Positions 17,868 through 25,232 of a stretch of DNA of 32,770 nt are shown piece after piece. Under the pieces are notes generated by a model. The model was not told the DNA's origin, made no database searches, and saw nothing but the letters and a program-made list of their open reading frames with translations. Location: assembly GCA_029559475.1 (NCBI GenBank), contig JAKQBN010000047.1, positions 1 through 32,770 of the forward strand. Direction: 5' to 3'. The translations under genes and the position numbers were made by a program. This stretch comes from a bacterium. GTDB lineage: Bacteria > UBA4055. Positions within the stretch are counted from its first letter, which is position 1. Each line of letters begins with the position of its first letter.

Positions 17868-18721
17868 ATGAGCGCTCCGGAGTCTGTAATATATTTTTTT
17901 ATTTTTTCAAGTTCAGATCTGACAAAATCGAACTTATCGTATACAAGATTACCTGTTGAATATTCTTCAGCGATCCTTCTGTCATTATTGATTTTAGCTA
18001 TGACAGGAATGTTCATATTTTCGCAATACCTGAGCGTGTCGTCATTTCCGACACCCCACTTGTTTATTACAACAGCGAATTTCTTTTTTAGAATGATCAG
18101 CGACTTAACCATGAGTTTTAGATCATGAAGACCGAAAGGTGTAGGTTCAGCGGTAAGTATTACAAGGTCGGCGTCTTTTACTGATTCAACGGCAGGGCAG
18201 GCTGTTCCCGGAGGACAATCGCAGATCTTAATGACCTTTTGCAGGTGCGAGGCGGGAAAGTCATTCGTAAGAGCGATTAGAGGAACAGCCTGTTCCTGAC
18301 CTATGTCGAGCTTTCCTTCCACATGATCCAGTTCTTTATATTTATAATGATTAATTATTCCGATCTTTTCATTTTTCATCGGCAGAGAACCTTCCGGGCA
18401 TAATTCAGAACAAGCATAGCAGGAATGACATAGTTCCGGGAACACCATAATTGCGTCTTTTACTTTAAGAACAGCGTGAAAATTGCAGACGCTCTGACAT
18501 TTTCCGCAAAGGGTGCAATTAGTCCTGTCCCATTCAGGTACAGGTTTAAAAACATTCTCAGTTTTTATCAGATCGCCTTTAATGAACAGCCCTGTATTCG
18601 GCTCTTCTACATCAAGATCTATTAATACAACAGGTTCGGTCTCAGATAAAAATGCTGATAAATTAGTGGAGAGGAATGTCTTTCCTGTCCCTCCTTTTCC
18701 GCTTGCAATTGCAATTTTCAT
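17864..18721 (-). CDS. MinD/ParA-family ATPase with inserted two-cluster ferredoxin domain (copy 2)
   Basis: A 285-residue paralogue of the next gene. Walker A GKGGTGKT is at residues 8-15. The ferredoxin insert has 'CTLCGKCQSVC' and 'CHSCYACSELC', and the switch II region reads 'ICDCPPGTACPA'. In CPPGTACP the cysteines flank the switch, as in many members of this pair. The start follows the His-tailed NifX-like gene by 2 bases. The two ATPases probably form a heterodimer that couples ATP hydrolysis to electron or cluster transfer. The physiological acceptor is unknown. Confidence 0.92.
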   Translation of the reverse strand: MKIAIASGKGGTGKTFLSTNLSAFLSETEPVVLIDLDVEEPNTGLFIKGDLIKTENVFKPVPEWDRTNCTLCGKCQSVCNFHAVLKVKDAIMVFPELCHSCYACSELCPEGSLPMKNEKIGIINHYKYKELDHVEGKLDIGQEQAVPLIALTNDFPASHLQKVIKICDCPPGTACPAVESVKDADLVILTAEPTPFGLHDLKLMVKSLIILKKKFAVVINKWGVGNDDTLRYCENMNIPVIAKINNDRRIAEEYSTGNLVYDKFDFVRSELEKIKKYITDSGALI

Positions 18722-18723
18722 GA

Positions 18724-19095
18724 TTAATGGCTGCAGTTATGGTCGTGATCTTCATGGCCGTGATCGCAGAGGTTTTCGCCTGTTTTCAGATCTTTTCTGA
18801 TGTACTGCTCGACAAGTTTTACAGGTTCATCAAAATTTACTCCCATGCATACTTCTATGCAATTCTCCGCGAAAAGATCCTGGGCTTTCTGACCCATCCC
18901 GCCAGCGATAATTGTTTTAACGCCCATATCTGCAAGGAATCTGGGATAAACCCCAGGCTGATGAACAGGCGGTTCTATCATTTTCGAATTTACGATCCTG
19001 TCATCTTCTGTTTCGATTATAGCGAATTTCTCGCAATGTCCGAAATGCTCGCAGAGCTTTCCGTTTTCTGTTGGTACCGCGAATAATTTTCTCAT
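18724..19095 (-). CDS. NifX/NifB-type cofactor-carrier protein with His-rich tail
   Basis: A 123-residue NifX-like protein ('FAVPTENGKLCEHFGHCEKFAII', 'GGMGQKAQDLF'). The motif 'CEHFGHCEKF' near residue 15 and a C-terminal tail 'CDHGHEDHDHNCSH' make it rich in metal-binding His and Cys, unlike the paralogue at 16657-16992. The tail suggests metal storage or sensing. That is inference. It is preceded by a stable hairpin in the 70-base gap after the DUF5320 gene, so it may be expressed at a lower level than the first two genes of the operon. Confidence 0.88.
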   Translation of the reverse strand: MRKLFAVPTENGKLCEHFGHCEKFAIIETEDDRIVNSKMIEPPVHQPGVYPRFLADMGVKTIIAGGMGQKAQDLFAENCIEVCMGVNFDEPVKLVEQYIRKDLKTGENLCDHGHEDHDHNCSH

Positions 19096-19133
19096 TTTTC
19101 TTTCCTAAATATATTAAGTTTTTTAATACAATA

Positions 19134-19158
19134 ACGGGCAGGCGTAAAGCCCGCCCGT
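19134..19158 (-). terminator. GC-rich hairpin inside the Fe-S operon (partial terminator or mRNA stabiliser)
   Basis: ACGGGC (19134-19139) pairs with GCCCGT (19153-19158), and an inner GGC/GCC continues the stem past one mismatch around a 5-base loop. On the minus strand it is followed by TTATTGTATT, a weak U-tract. It sits between the DUF5320 and NifX-like genes in the only gap over 21 bases in the operon. Confidence 0.5.
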
Positions 19159-19165
19159 ACACCGC

Positions 19166-19480
19166 TTACTTCTCTCTGGAGCTTTCTTCAAGCCTTTTTT
19201 CCAAAGAACTAAGCTGATCTTTCAGTATCCTGATGTCGTTCTCAAGAAGTGTTTTTTCGGATACTTCCGGTTCTGAACTGCGATCATATCCCGCATCGTA
19301 ACCCCAGTATCTTCCGTATCCGCGGCCTCTTCCGAAACCGCCGCCATAACAGCGGCTTCTTCCGAAACCTCTGCCTCTGCCGGCTGTATATCCCGGTTCA
19401 TTGTAACCGGCGCAGTAGCCTAAGCCTCTTCCCGTCATTGATCCCGTACCTTCAGGACCTGTTCTATCGCCTCTGGGCAT
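19166..19480 (-). CDS. Gly/Arg-rich DUF5320-type small protein
   Basis: A 104-residue protein beginning 'MPRGDRTGPEGTGSMTGRG', the typical DUF5320 start. A Gly/Arg/Tyr-rich segment with two Cys follows ('GRSRCYGGGFGRGRGYG'), then a charged coiled-coil helix at the C-terminus. I chose ATG 19480 over upstream in-frame codons because GGAGGG lies 5 bases before it and because the DUF134 stop ends one base upstream, which allows coupling. The family is regularly found beside NifX-like and MinD-ferredoxin genes. Its function is unknown. Confidence 0.85.
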   Translation of the reverse strand: MPRGDRTGPEGTGSMTGRGLGYCAGYNEPGYTAGRGRGFGRSRCYGGGFGRGRGYGRYWGYDAGYDRSSEPEVSEKTLLENDIRILKDQLSSLEKRLEESSREK

Positions 19481-19481
19481 T

Positions 19482-19928
19482 TTACCCTCCGTTTCTTTTC
19501 CGGCAGCACCTGCCATGTCCGAACCCACCTGCCAGATTTATCAGTTCATCCGAATTACAAAGCGGACATTTCCGGATGTTGTCTTCCATATTAATATTGA
19601 ACATATGACCGCAACTGCGGCACCTTATGAGATTATGTCTGAAATGTATGTTCCCGCCTTCGATCACAAGCATTTTTCCGTTTATAATGAGTTCCGATAC
19701 TTTTTTTCTCGCAGATTCGATGAGCCTTGTAAAAGTGGGTCTGGATATTTCCATCTCATCGGCAGCCTCTTCCTGAGACATCGCAAGGTGATCCGCCAGT
19801 CTGAAGGCTTCATATTCATCAATTGTGAGAATTACTTTGTCGGCAAGTCTTCCCGGCATACCTGCGGGCTTGAATTCGCTAAAAAGAGGCGGTTCTTTAA
19901 TAAGTCTTTCTTTCTGCGGTCTTGCCAT
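19482..19928 (-). CDS. DUF134-family HTH regulator with zinc-ribbon-like Cys cluster
   Basis: A 148-residue DNA-binding protein starting 'MARPQKERLIKEPP', as in the DUF134 family. The sigma-70 region-4-like helix-turn-helix is 'MSQEEAADEMEISRPTFTRLIESARKK'-like, roughly residues 50-77. The C-terminal part has 'CRSCGH', 'CPLCN' and 'GRCC', a likely zinc or Fe-S site. ATG 19928 is preferred over ATG 19940 because GGAG lies 7 bases before it and family members begin at MARP. It is first in the operon and its promoter holds a perfect palindrome, so autoregulation is likely. The Cys cluster could make it a metal or redox sensor, which is inference. Confidence 0.88.
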   Translation of the reverse strand: MARPQKERLIKEPPLFSEFKPAGMPGRLADKVILTIDEYEAFRLADHLAMSQEEAADEMEISRPTFTRLIESARKKVSELIINGKMLVIEGGNIHFRHNLIRCRSCGHMFNINMEDNIRKCPLCNSDELINLAGGFGHGRCCRKRNGG

Positions 19929-19955
19929 TTTGTTCTCCATTTAACCTACAAAGGT

Positions 19956-19984
19956 AATATAATGAACAAATGTTCAAAACGCAA
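19956..19984 (-). promoter_or_regulatory. Promoter of the DUF134-to-mrp operon with spacer operator
   Basis: On the minus strand TTGCGT (19984-19979) and TATATT (19961-19956) are 17 bases apart. The spacer contains TGAACA-AA-TGTTCA (19963-19976, plus-strand reading), a perfect 6+6 palindrome. A protein bound there would block polymerase. The DUF134 regulator encoded directly downstream is the obvious candidate. Confidence 0.65.
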
Positions 19985-20000
19985 GTGTTTTTTACTGAAT

Positions 20001-22385
20001 TTATATGATCAGCATACCGGTATTGAAAATAATGAAAGAAATTATCCATGCCACTGAAGTTGTAAATGCCGCAGAGAATAAAGCCCATTTCCAGCTGCCT
20101 GATTCATTTTTGATCGCTATTACGGTCGCTATGCAGGGTAGATAAAGGAGCACGAACATCAGAAATGTAAAGGCTTTTAGCTTGTGCGAACCATTATAAT
20201 CAAAAGAGTCTGAATTCTTTAATTTGCTTTCAAGATCATTTCCTTCTTCATTATAGTGAAGTATAGAAAGGGTGCTTACTACGATCTCTTTTGCCGCAAA
20301 TCCCGAAATGATAGCGACATTGCTTTTCCAGTCAAACCCGATGGGATCAAAAACCGGTTCCACGAATTTGCCTATTTTGCCTATGTAAGATTCTTCAAGA
20401 GATGCAAATTTATCATCACTCTGACCGTTCACGGGTCTCGGGAAATATCCCAGAGCCCAGACAATGAGGGATGCTATCAGTATAACACCTCCCATTTTCT
20501 TAAGATACTGAAAGGCTTTATCCCACATATGATAAACCGTAGATTTAAACGTAGGTACTCTGTAAGGGGGCAGTTCCATAACGAAAGGCACGTCTTCTAT
20601 CCTGAAAAGCGTTTTTTTAAGAAGAAGTGCTGAGATCATCGCTATAAAAACACCAATAGAATAAACAACAAAAAGCATAAAAGCCGGGTTGTCGGGGAAA
20701 AATGCGCCGATAATCAGAATATATACCGGAAGTTTAGCTCCGCATGACATAAATGGAATTATCATCATGGTAACAAGCCTGTTATTCCTGCTGTTGATGG
20801 TTCTTGTAGCCATAATAGCCGGGACTGAACATCCGAATCCTATAAGCATAGGGATAAAAGATTTGCCGTGAAGTCCGATCTTATGCATTACTTTATCAAC
20901 GATAAAAACAACTCTTGCCATATATCCCGTATCTTCGAAAAATGATATGAAGAAGAACAGAATAAGAATGTTTGGAAGAAAGACCAAGACTCCTCCGACT
21001 CCTCCGATTATTCCGTCGACCAGCAGATCTTTAAATATTCCGTCTGCAAGAATATTCTGGAAGAATCCCGCAAGCTCAGATATTAAATATTCTATGAACA
21101 TCATGGGATATTCGCCGAGAGTGAAAGTTGATTTGAACATCAGCCACATAAGCGCAATGAAGATAGGGATACCCCATATTCTGTCCGTTGCGAATTCGTC
21201 GATCCTTCGGGTTCTTTTTACGGAAGGACTTGAGCTGGTTATCTGTAAAGTTTCCTTAAGAGCACCGGAAATAAAACCGTATCTCGCATCGGTTATGATG
21301 TCAGCCGCGTTGTCATTATAATGATCCGCTATGACTTTTAATTCTGCGCTTATAGCGGCATCGATTTCGCTGTAATTCGTAGATGATTTTTTCACTCGCG
21401 CCGTAAAATCCGGATCGTTTTCAAGCAGTTTTAAAGAAGTATATCTTGGAGATATTTTGGATACAAAACCTACAGATGTGTCTTTTAAAAGTACCGTTCT
21501 AATGTTTCTGATCGAATCTTCTATAGGATGGCCGTAATCAATATGAATGTGTCTGGTTATGGGTTCTTCGTCATTATAGCAGGAAACGACTTCAGAAAGA
21601 AGTTCGGTTATTCCGATTTTCTTGGATGCCACGGTAGGAATAAAAGGTATCCCTGTCATTTTACTCAGGTATTCATGATCGAATTTTGTTCCAGAACTTT
21701 CAAGTTCGTCGAACATATTAAGAGCGACAATTATCTTCAGGTCCATGTCGATCAATTGAGTAGTTAAGTACATATTCCGTTCAATATTCGATGCATCGAC
21801 TACATTAATTATTATATCGGGAATTTCGTTTATGATAAAATCGTGAACCACTTTTTCATCCGTGCTGAATGAAGTGAGCGAATATGTTCCGGGAAGGTCT
21901 GTAATATTGATCACATATTCACCGAAAACAACTTCCGCGGTTTTTCCTTCAACAGTAACACCGCTGTAATTGCCTACTCTCTCCCTCAGACCTGAAATAA
22001 AATTGAATAGAGTTGTTTTTCCGCTGTTCGGATTTCCAACAAGAGCTACATTAATCCTTTTACACTTTTTTTGAACACAGACTTTACTGCTGCAACTGTT
22101 GCACATAAAAGACTGGATAGCCGGAACTGAGTTATCTGACGAGCAGTTCTTGTATTTGTTTCCGCCTTCTGATACTTCGATGAGTTCCGCTTCTTCTTTT
22201 CTCAGAGATATGTTATATCCCATGATCTTATATTCTACCGGATCAAGAAGAGGAGCGCTTTTTATAACCTCAACTTTCTTGCCCTCGACAAAACCCATTT
22301 CCTTAAGTCTTCTTCTGAAAGATCCAATCCCTCTTACTTTTTTGATTATCGCGCTTTCGCCGGTGTTTAAATCTATTAAATTCAT
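20001..22385 (-). CDS. feoB: Fused FeoA-FeoB ferrous iron transporter
   Basis: A 794-residue inner-membrane Fe(II) uptake protein. Residues 1-75 are a complete FeoA (SH3-like) domain. Residues 76-110 are a Cys-rich linker (Cys81, 95, 98, 103, 108). The G-domain follows, with G1 GNPNSGKT (117-124), G3 DLPG (163-166) and G4 NMFD (223-226). Then come the NFeoB helical part and a polytopic membrane domain with the gate signatures 'GFGCSVPAIMATRTI' and 'PFMSCGAKLPVY' bearing conserved Cys. No FeoC is visible. It has its own promoter and diverges from the selenocysteine peroxiredoxin. Iron supply fits the Fe-S operon downstream. Confidence 0.95.
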   Translation of the reverse strand: MNLIDLNTGESAIIKKVRGIGSFRRRLKEMGFVEGKKVEVIKSAPLLDPVEYKIMGYNISLRKEEAELIEVSEGGNKYKNCSSDNSVPAIQSFMCNSCSSKVCVQKKCKRINVALVGNPNSGKTTLFNFISGLRERVGNYSGVTVEGKTAEVVFGEYVINITDLPGTYSLTSFSTDEKVVHDFIINEIPDIIINVVDASNIERNMYLTTQLIDMDLKIIVALNMFDELESSGTKFDHEYLSKMTGIPFIPTVASKKIGITELLSEVVSCYNDEEPITRHIHIDYGHPIEDSIRNIRTVLLKDTSVGFVSKISPRYTSLKLLENDPDFTARVKKSSTNYSEIDAAISAELKVIADHYNDNAADIITDARYGFISGALKETLQITSSSPSVKRTRRIDEFATDRIWGIPIFIALMWLMFKSTFTLGEYPMMFIEYLISELAGFFQNILADGIFKDLLVDGIIGGVGGVLVFLPNILILFFFISFFEDTGYMARVVFIVDKVMHKIGLHGKSFIPMLIGFGCSVPAIMATRTINSRNNRLVTMMIIPFMSCGAKLPVYILIIGAFFPDNPAFMLFVVYSIGVFIAMISALLLKKTLFRIEDVPFVMELPPYRVPTFKSTVYHMWDKAFQYLKKMGGVILIASLIVWALGYFPRPVNGQSDDKFASLEESYIGKIGKFVEPVFDPIGFDWKSNVAIISGFAAKEIVVSTLSILHYNEEGNDLESKLKNSDSFDYNGSHKLKAFTFLMFVLLYLPCIATVIAIKNESGSWKWALFSAAFTTSVAWIISFIIFNTGMLII

Positions 22386-22415
22386 TTTTTTACAGCATTT
22401 TAATTTAACGGATTA

Positions 22416-22444
22416 AATATAACAACAATTCTAATTAATATCAA
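22416..22444 (-). promoter_or_regulatory. Sigma-70 promoter of feoAB
   Basis: On the minus strand TTGATA (22444-22439) and TATATT (22421-22416) are separated by 17 bases. Transcription would start about 25 bases before the ATG at 22385. Confidence 0.6.
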
Positions 22445-22456
22445 AAGACATTTGAT
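22440..22456. repeat. Inverted repeat between divergent feoAB and peroxiredoxin promoters
   Basis: ATCAAA-N5-TTTGAT is a perfect 6+6 inverted repeat that includes most of both -35 elements. It may be an operator shared by both promoters, or simply the result of two back-to-back TTGAT elements. It does not have the polarity of an FNR box (TTGAT-N4-ATCAA). Confidence 0.4.
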
Positions 22457-22480
22457 TTTTATAAATATTATAATTATCTT
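22452..22480 (+). promoter_or_regulatory. Candidate promoter of the selenocysteine peroxiredoxin
   Basis: TTGATT (22452-22457) and TATCTT (22475-22480) are 17 bases apart. The start would lie about 60 bases before ATG 22547. The -10 is weaker than others in the window. Confidence 0.4.
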
Positions 22481-22546
22481 ATATAAAGTCTGCATAAAGA
22501 AATGAGTAAATAATTATAGGAATTAGTTTTTAACCAGGGAGGTTTT

Positions 22547-23266
22547 ATGGCTGAGGAATTCAAACCGGGATGCGCACGACCGTCAGGCGGACCCGTAGGT
22601 GAAAAACCTAAAATGGAAGTTGAAAAAGAAATTATAACCGTAAAAAAGGAGACAGGCATGATCAAAGTAGGACAAAAAGCTCCGGATTTTACAGCTCCGG
22701 CGTTTCACATTGACAAATTCATTAATGTAAAATTGTCAGATTATATCGGCAAATGGGTGGTTCTGTGTTTCTACCCGGGCGACTTCACCTTCGTTTGAGC
22801 GACGGAAATATCGGCAGTTGCCGCTAAATTTCCGGAATTTCAGAAACTTGGTGTCGAAGTTCTCTCAATGAGCGTTGACAGTGTGTTCGTTCACAAAATG
22901 TGGAACGATAACGAGATCAAAAAAATGGTCGAAGGCGGAGTACCTTACCCGATGATGTCGGACGGCGGCGGAAAAGTCGGTACCATTTACGGAATTTACG
23001 ATGAAAATGCAGGCGTAGAAACAAGGGGCAGATTCATAATTGACCCGGACGGAGTTGTTCAGGCATATGAAGTTCTTACACCTCCCGTAGGGAGAAATGT
23101 GTCGGAAACGATCAGACAGGTACAGGCGTATCAGCTTGTCAGAGAATCGAAAGGGACCAAAGCTACGCCTTCAGGCTGGAAACCCGGTAAAACCGTTCTG
23201 TCTCCGGGAATTGACCTTGTAGGAAAAGTCTGGGAAGTCTGGAAAGTATCAGAAGAAGACAAATAG
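22547..23266 (+). CDS. Selenocysteine-containing AhpC/2-Cys-type peroxiredoxin
   Basis: A thiol/selenol peroxidase reducing H2O2 and organic hydroperoxides. The frame runs from ATG 22547 through an in-frame TGA at 22796-22798 to the stop at 23266, giving 239 residues with Sec84. '[13 protein letters not shown]' replaces the usual FVCPTEI, so the TGA falls on the peroxidatic Cys. P77, T81 and Arg160/162 complete the active site. The usual resolving-Cys motif VCPAGWKPG reads ATPSGWKPG (Thr207), and no Cys follows Sec84. Only Cys9 and Cys74 remain. ATG 22547 has GGGAGG, and an internal ATG 22658 has AAGGAG and would put Sec at residue 47, the common position. I keep the long form because its extension carries Cys9. 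It diverges from feoAB. Confidence 0.93.
22803..22834 (+). promoter_or_regulatory. SECIS element of the peroxiredoxin gene
   Basis: The outer stem CGGAAAT / ATTTCCG and inner stem CGGC / GCCG enclose an AGTT loop (22816-22819). A small asymmetric internal loop separates the stems. The apical loop begins 18 bases after the TGA, the same distance as in selD, and has G at its second position. Confidence 0.75.
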
Positions 23267-23285
23267 ACTGTAATACTGAAAATTT

Positions 23286-23313
23286 AAAAGGCTCGAAATA
23301 TATCGGGCCTTTT
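23286..23313. terminator. Bidirectional terminator between peroxiredoxin and cyclic-nucleotide-binding genes
   Basis: An 11-bp stem (23286-23296 with 23303-23313, one G-U pair) closes a 6-base loop. The stem begins with AAAA and ends with TTTT, continuing into further T residues on the plus strand. It can serve both converging genes. Confidence 0.85.
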
Positions 23314-23811
23314 TTATAATTTTAACGAAAGCGTAAAAGCCGTGATCATTTTGGAAAGCTCTATGTTGCTTGTTTCAAGAGTCCTGGAAAGTTTTAAAGC
23401 GATATTCTTAAGGATGATGACGCCGATATCTTTTCTTTCGGAAAGGATCTTCTCAAAGTCGTCAGCTCTAAGTATCAAAACTTCCGTATCGCTTAAAGCT
23501 TTTATTGTCGCAGTCCGTTTGAGCGTAGGATCGAACAGCGACATTTCTCCGAAGAATATGTTCTGAGAGTCGTTCAATCTGATTATCTTTTTATCATCCG
23601 GTCCGGGCTTGAATCCTTCAATCAGCGGGATAAGCTCTTTCTCGATAGAGATGTCGCCTTTTTTTAATAAGTACATTGTATTCCCGGTAGAATTCTCGGG
23701 TATTATAACTTCTCCGCTTTTAAAAAATTTCTCATCCATCAGAGAAATGACATATTCGGTCTGTTCACTATTCAGTCCGAAAAAAAGAGAATTCTGGCTT
23801 ACTGCGCTCAT
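23314..23811 (-). CDS. Stand-alone cyclic-nucleotide-binding domain protein
   Basis: A 165-residue protein made almost entirely of one cNMP-binding beta-roll (about residues 8-125): 'KSGEVIIPENSTGNTMYLLKKGDISI' and the phosphate-binding cassette 'FGEMSLFDPTLKRTATIKA', with the key Glu and Arg. There is no helix-turn-helix, so it is not a CRP-type regulator. Its start is 3 bases after the stop of the potassium channel gene, which suggests that it regulates that channel in trans, as fused cNMP domains do elsewhere. That role is inference. Confidence 0.85.
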   Translation of the reverse strand: MSAVSQNSLFFGLNSEQTEYVISLMDEKFFKSGEVIIPENSTGNTMYLLKKGDISIEKELIPLIEGFKPGPDDKKIIRLNDSQNIFFGEMSLFDPTLKRTATIKALSDTEVLILRADDFEKILSERKDIGVIILKNIALKLSRTLETSNIELSKMITAFTLSLKL

Positions 23812-23814
23812 AAA

Positions 23815-24960
23815 TTACGCTCCGGATTTTGATTTTCGGTTATTCGTCAGTAAAACAGCAAGCTCGAATTTCTTTATTGTATAAGAATCTTCGGGATTTA
23901 ACAGGATCTTCACCTTATCCAGATCTTTGGTAAGTCTGCCGGCCTCTTCGAACTTTCTTTTTATGAAAGCATCTATCGAGCTTGTATCTTTTGAGTCAAT
24001 ATTCTTCATTTCCAGAACATCATGGATCTGAACAAGAGCTATAAGGATCGCGCCAGATTTCGAACGGAAATGCAACGCAAGTTCACCAAAGTTTTTTCCG
24101 ATAAATTCTTTGGGGATCTCTACAGTTGACATCGCGGTTCCCTCTTCAAAAGACATCATCCTTTTCATAACATCTGAAATTCCGGGATTTACTATTGCCG
24201 AAGTCAGAAAAAACGGTACCGTATTATCAGAAATGAAATAATTGTCGGCTTTAGCTCTTTGTATATACGGTATCGTCTCATTCCTTAGAAGCTGAACATG
24301 AACCTTTATTTTTTCAGATATAGATTTTATTGTCATGGTAGCGAATACTGTTTTCTCATCAGCGCCCTGGGAAGAAGCCATCGAATTATCGGGGATGATT
24401 ATAACCCCCTTCGAGTTCGCGATGCCAGCCTTTTCAAGAATATTTATGTCTGCGAAATCTCCTTTGACGAATTTCACATTCGCATCGGAAAATTTTTCGA
24501 TGACAGCGTTCATTTGTGAAGGATCGGAGTCGTTTATCAGTATTATGTCCTTCATTCCGGTAGATATCAGCGAAGATATCAGCGATTCGGCTTTCCAGTT
24601 CCAGCCGCACAGAATTACGAAGTTTTTCCCTTTAATTTTACTCACCCCCTGACCTTCTTTTAATTTCTTTGATATCAAAATCGACGACATTGTGGCTGTG
24701 AAAGACGAGATCAAGATCATCCCTGAAAAGATAAGAAATATTGTAACTATCCTTCCGGGAACCGTTTTAGGAGTTATGTCACCGTATCCTACAGTTCCGA
24801 CAGTCACTATCGCAAAATAGACAGCCTCGAAAAGTGATTTAATATCTTTTTCGAAATTGACAAAAAGCAGAGCGGCGAGCAGCAGAACGAAAAATAAAAG
24901 AGTACCTATTTTTACAATGTCTTTCTGCCATAATTTATTAACCGACCTGAATTTCATCAA
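23815..24960 (-). CDS. Two-TM potassium channel with RCK/TrkA-N regulatory domains
   Basis: A 381-residue MthK-like ion channel. TM1 is about residues 17-36. The pore helix leads to the K+ filter TVGYGD (56-61), and TM2 is about 70-92. From residue 111 an RCK domain begins ('FVILCGWNWKAESLI'), with 'GDFADINILEKAGI' typical of TrkA-N, followed by an RCK-C-like tail. The usual GxGxxG nucleotide motif is replaced by GWNWKAE, so ligand binding may differ from NAD-type RCKs. The gene follows yoeB by 11 bases and precedes the cyclic-nucleotide-binding gene by 3, so all four genes may form one transcript. Confidence 0.92.
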   Translation of the reverse strand: MMKFRSVNKLWQKDIVKIGTLLFFVLLLAALLFVNFEKDIKSLFEAVYFAIVTVGTVGYGDITPKTVPGRIVTIFLIFSGMILISSFTATMSSILISKKLKEGQGVSKIKGKNFVILCGWNWKAESLISSLISTGMKDIILINDSDPSQMNAVIEKFSDANVKFVKGDFADINILEKAGIANSKGVIIIPDNSMASSQGADEKTVFATMTIKSISEKIKVHVQLLRNETIPYIQRAKADNYFISDNTVPFFLTSAIVNPGISDVMKRMMSFEEGTAMSTVEIPKEFIGKNFGELALHFRSKSGAILIALVQIHDVLEMKNIDSKDTSSIDAFIKRKFEEAGRLTKDLDKVKILLNPEDSYTIKKFELAVLLTNNRKSKSGA

Positions 24961-24971
24961 GTTTTCCTGAT

Positions 24972-25232
24972 TTACTTATCGTAATGATATCTGCAGGCGA
25001 AAATATATATTTCTTCATCTTCAACTTTATAAACAAGCCTGTGTTCGCGGTCGATGCGCCTTGACCATAAACCCGACAGGTCATATTTTAAAGGCTCGGG
25101 TTTTCCTTTTCCTTCAGTAGGATTTGCTTTGATATCTTTTATCAGATCATTTATTTTAACAATGATTCTACGATCGTCTTTCAGCCATGATGTATAGTCG
25201 TCCCATGCGATATTTGAAAAAATGATTTTCAT
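24972..25232 (-). CDS. yoeB: YoeB-family mRNA interferase toxin
   Basis: An 86-residue RelE-fold toxin that cleaves mRNA on the ribosome. It aligns end to end with E. coli YoeB ('EGKGKPEPLKYDLSGLWSRR', 'EHRLVY', 'ACRYHY'). The catalytic residues Glu46, Arg65, His83 and Tyr84 are all at the same numbers as in E. coli, so it is probably functional. Its ATG overlaps the antitoxin stop by 4 bases (ATGA). Confidence 0.96.
   Translation of the reverse strand: MKIIFSNIAWDDYTSWLKDDRRIIVKINDLIKDIKANPTEGKGKPEPLKYDLSGLWSRRIDREHRLVYKVEDEEIYIFACRYHYDK

Noticed and set aside
16657-19095. Evidence for nitrogen fixation
   Set aside because: NifX-like carriers and MinD ATPases occur widely in non-fixing anaerobes, and no nifH, nifD or nifK is present.
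19515-20057. A 180-residue plus-strand frame
   Set aside because: It lies opposite the DUF134 gene, its promoter and the end of feoB, has no family features and no ribosome site.
22468-22486. A Fur/PerR box in the AT-rich stretch TTATAATTATCTTATA
   Set aside because: It matches the 7-1-7 pattern in only one half; the region is generally AT-rich, so the likeness is not convincing.
22868-23266. A separate small gene after a truncated peroxiredoxin (pseudogene by stop codon)
   Set aside because: The stop is a TGA at the peroxidatic Cys position with a SECIS hairpin and intact sequence on both sides, which fits recoding rather than decay.
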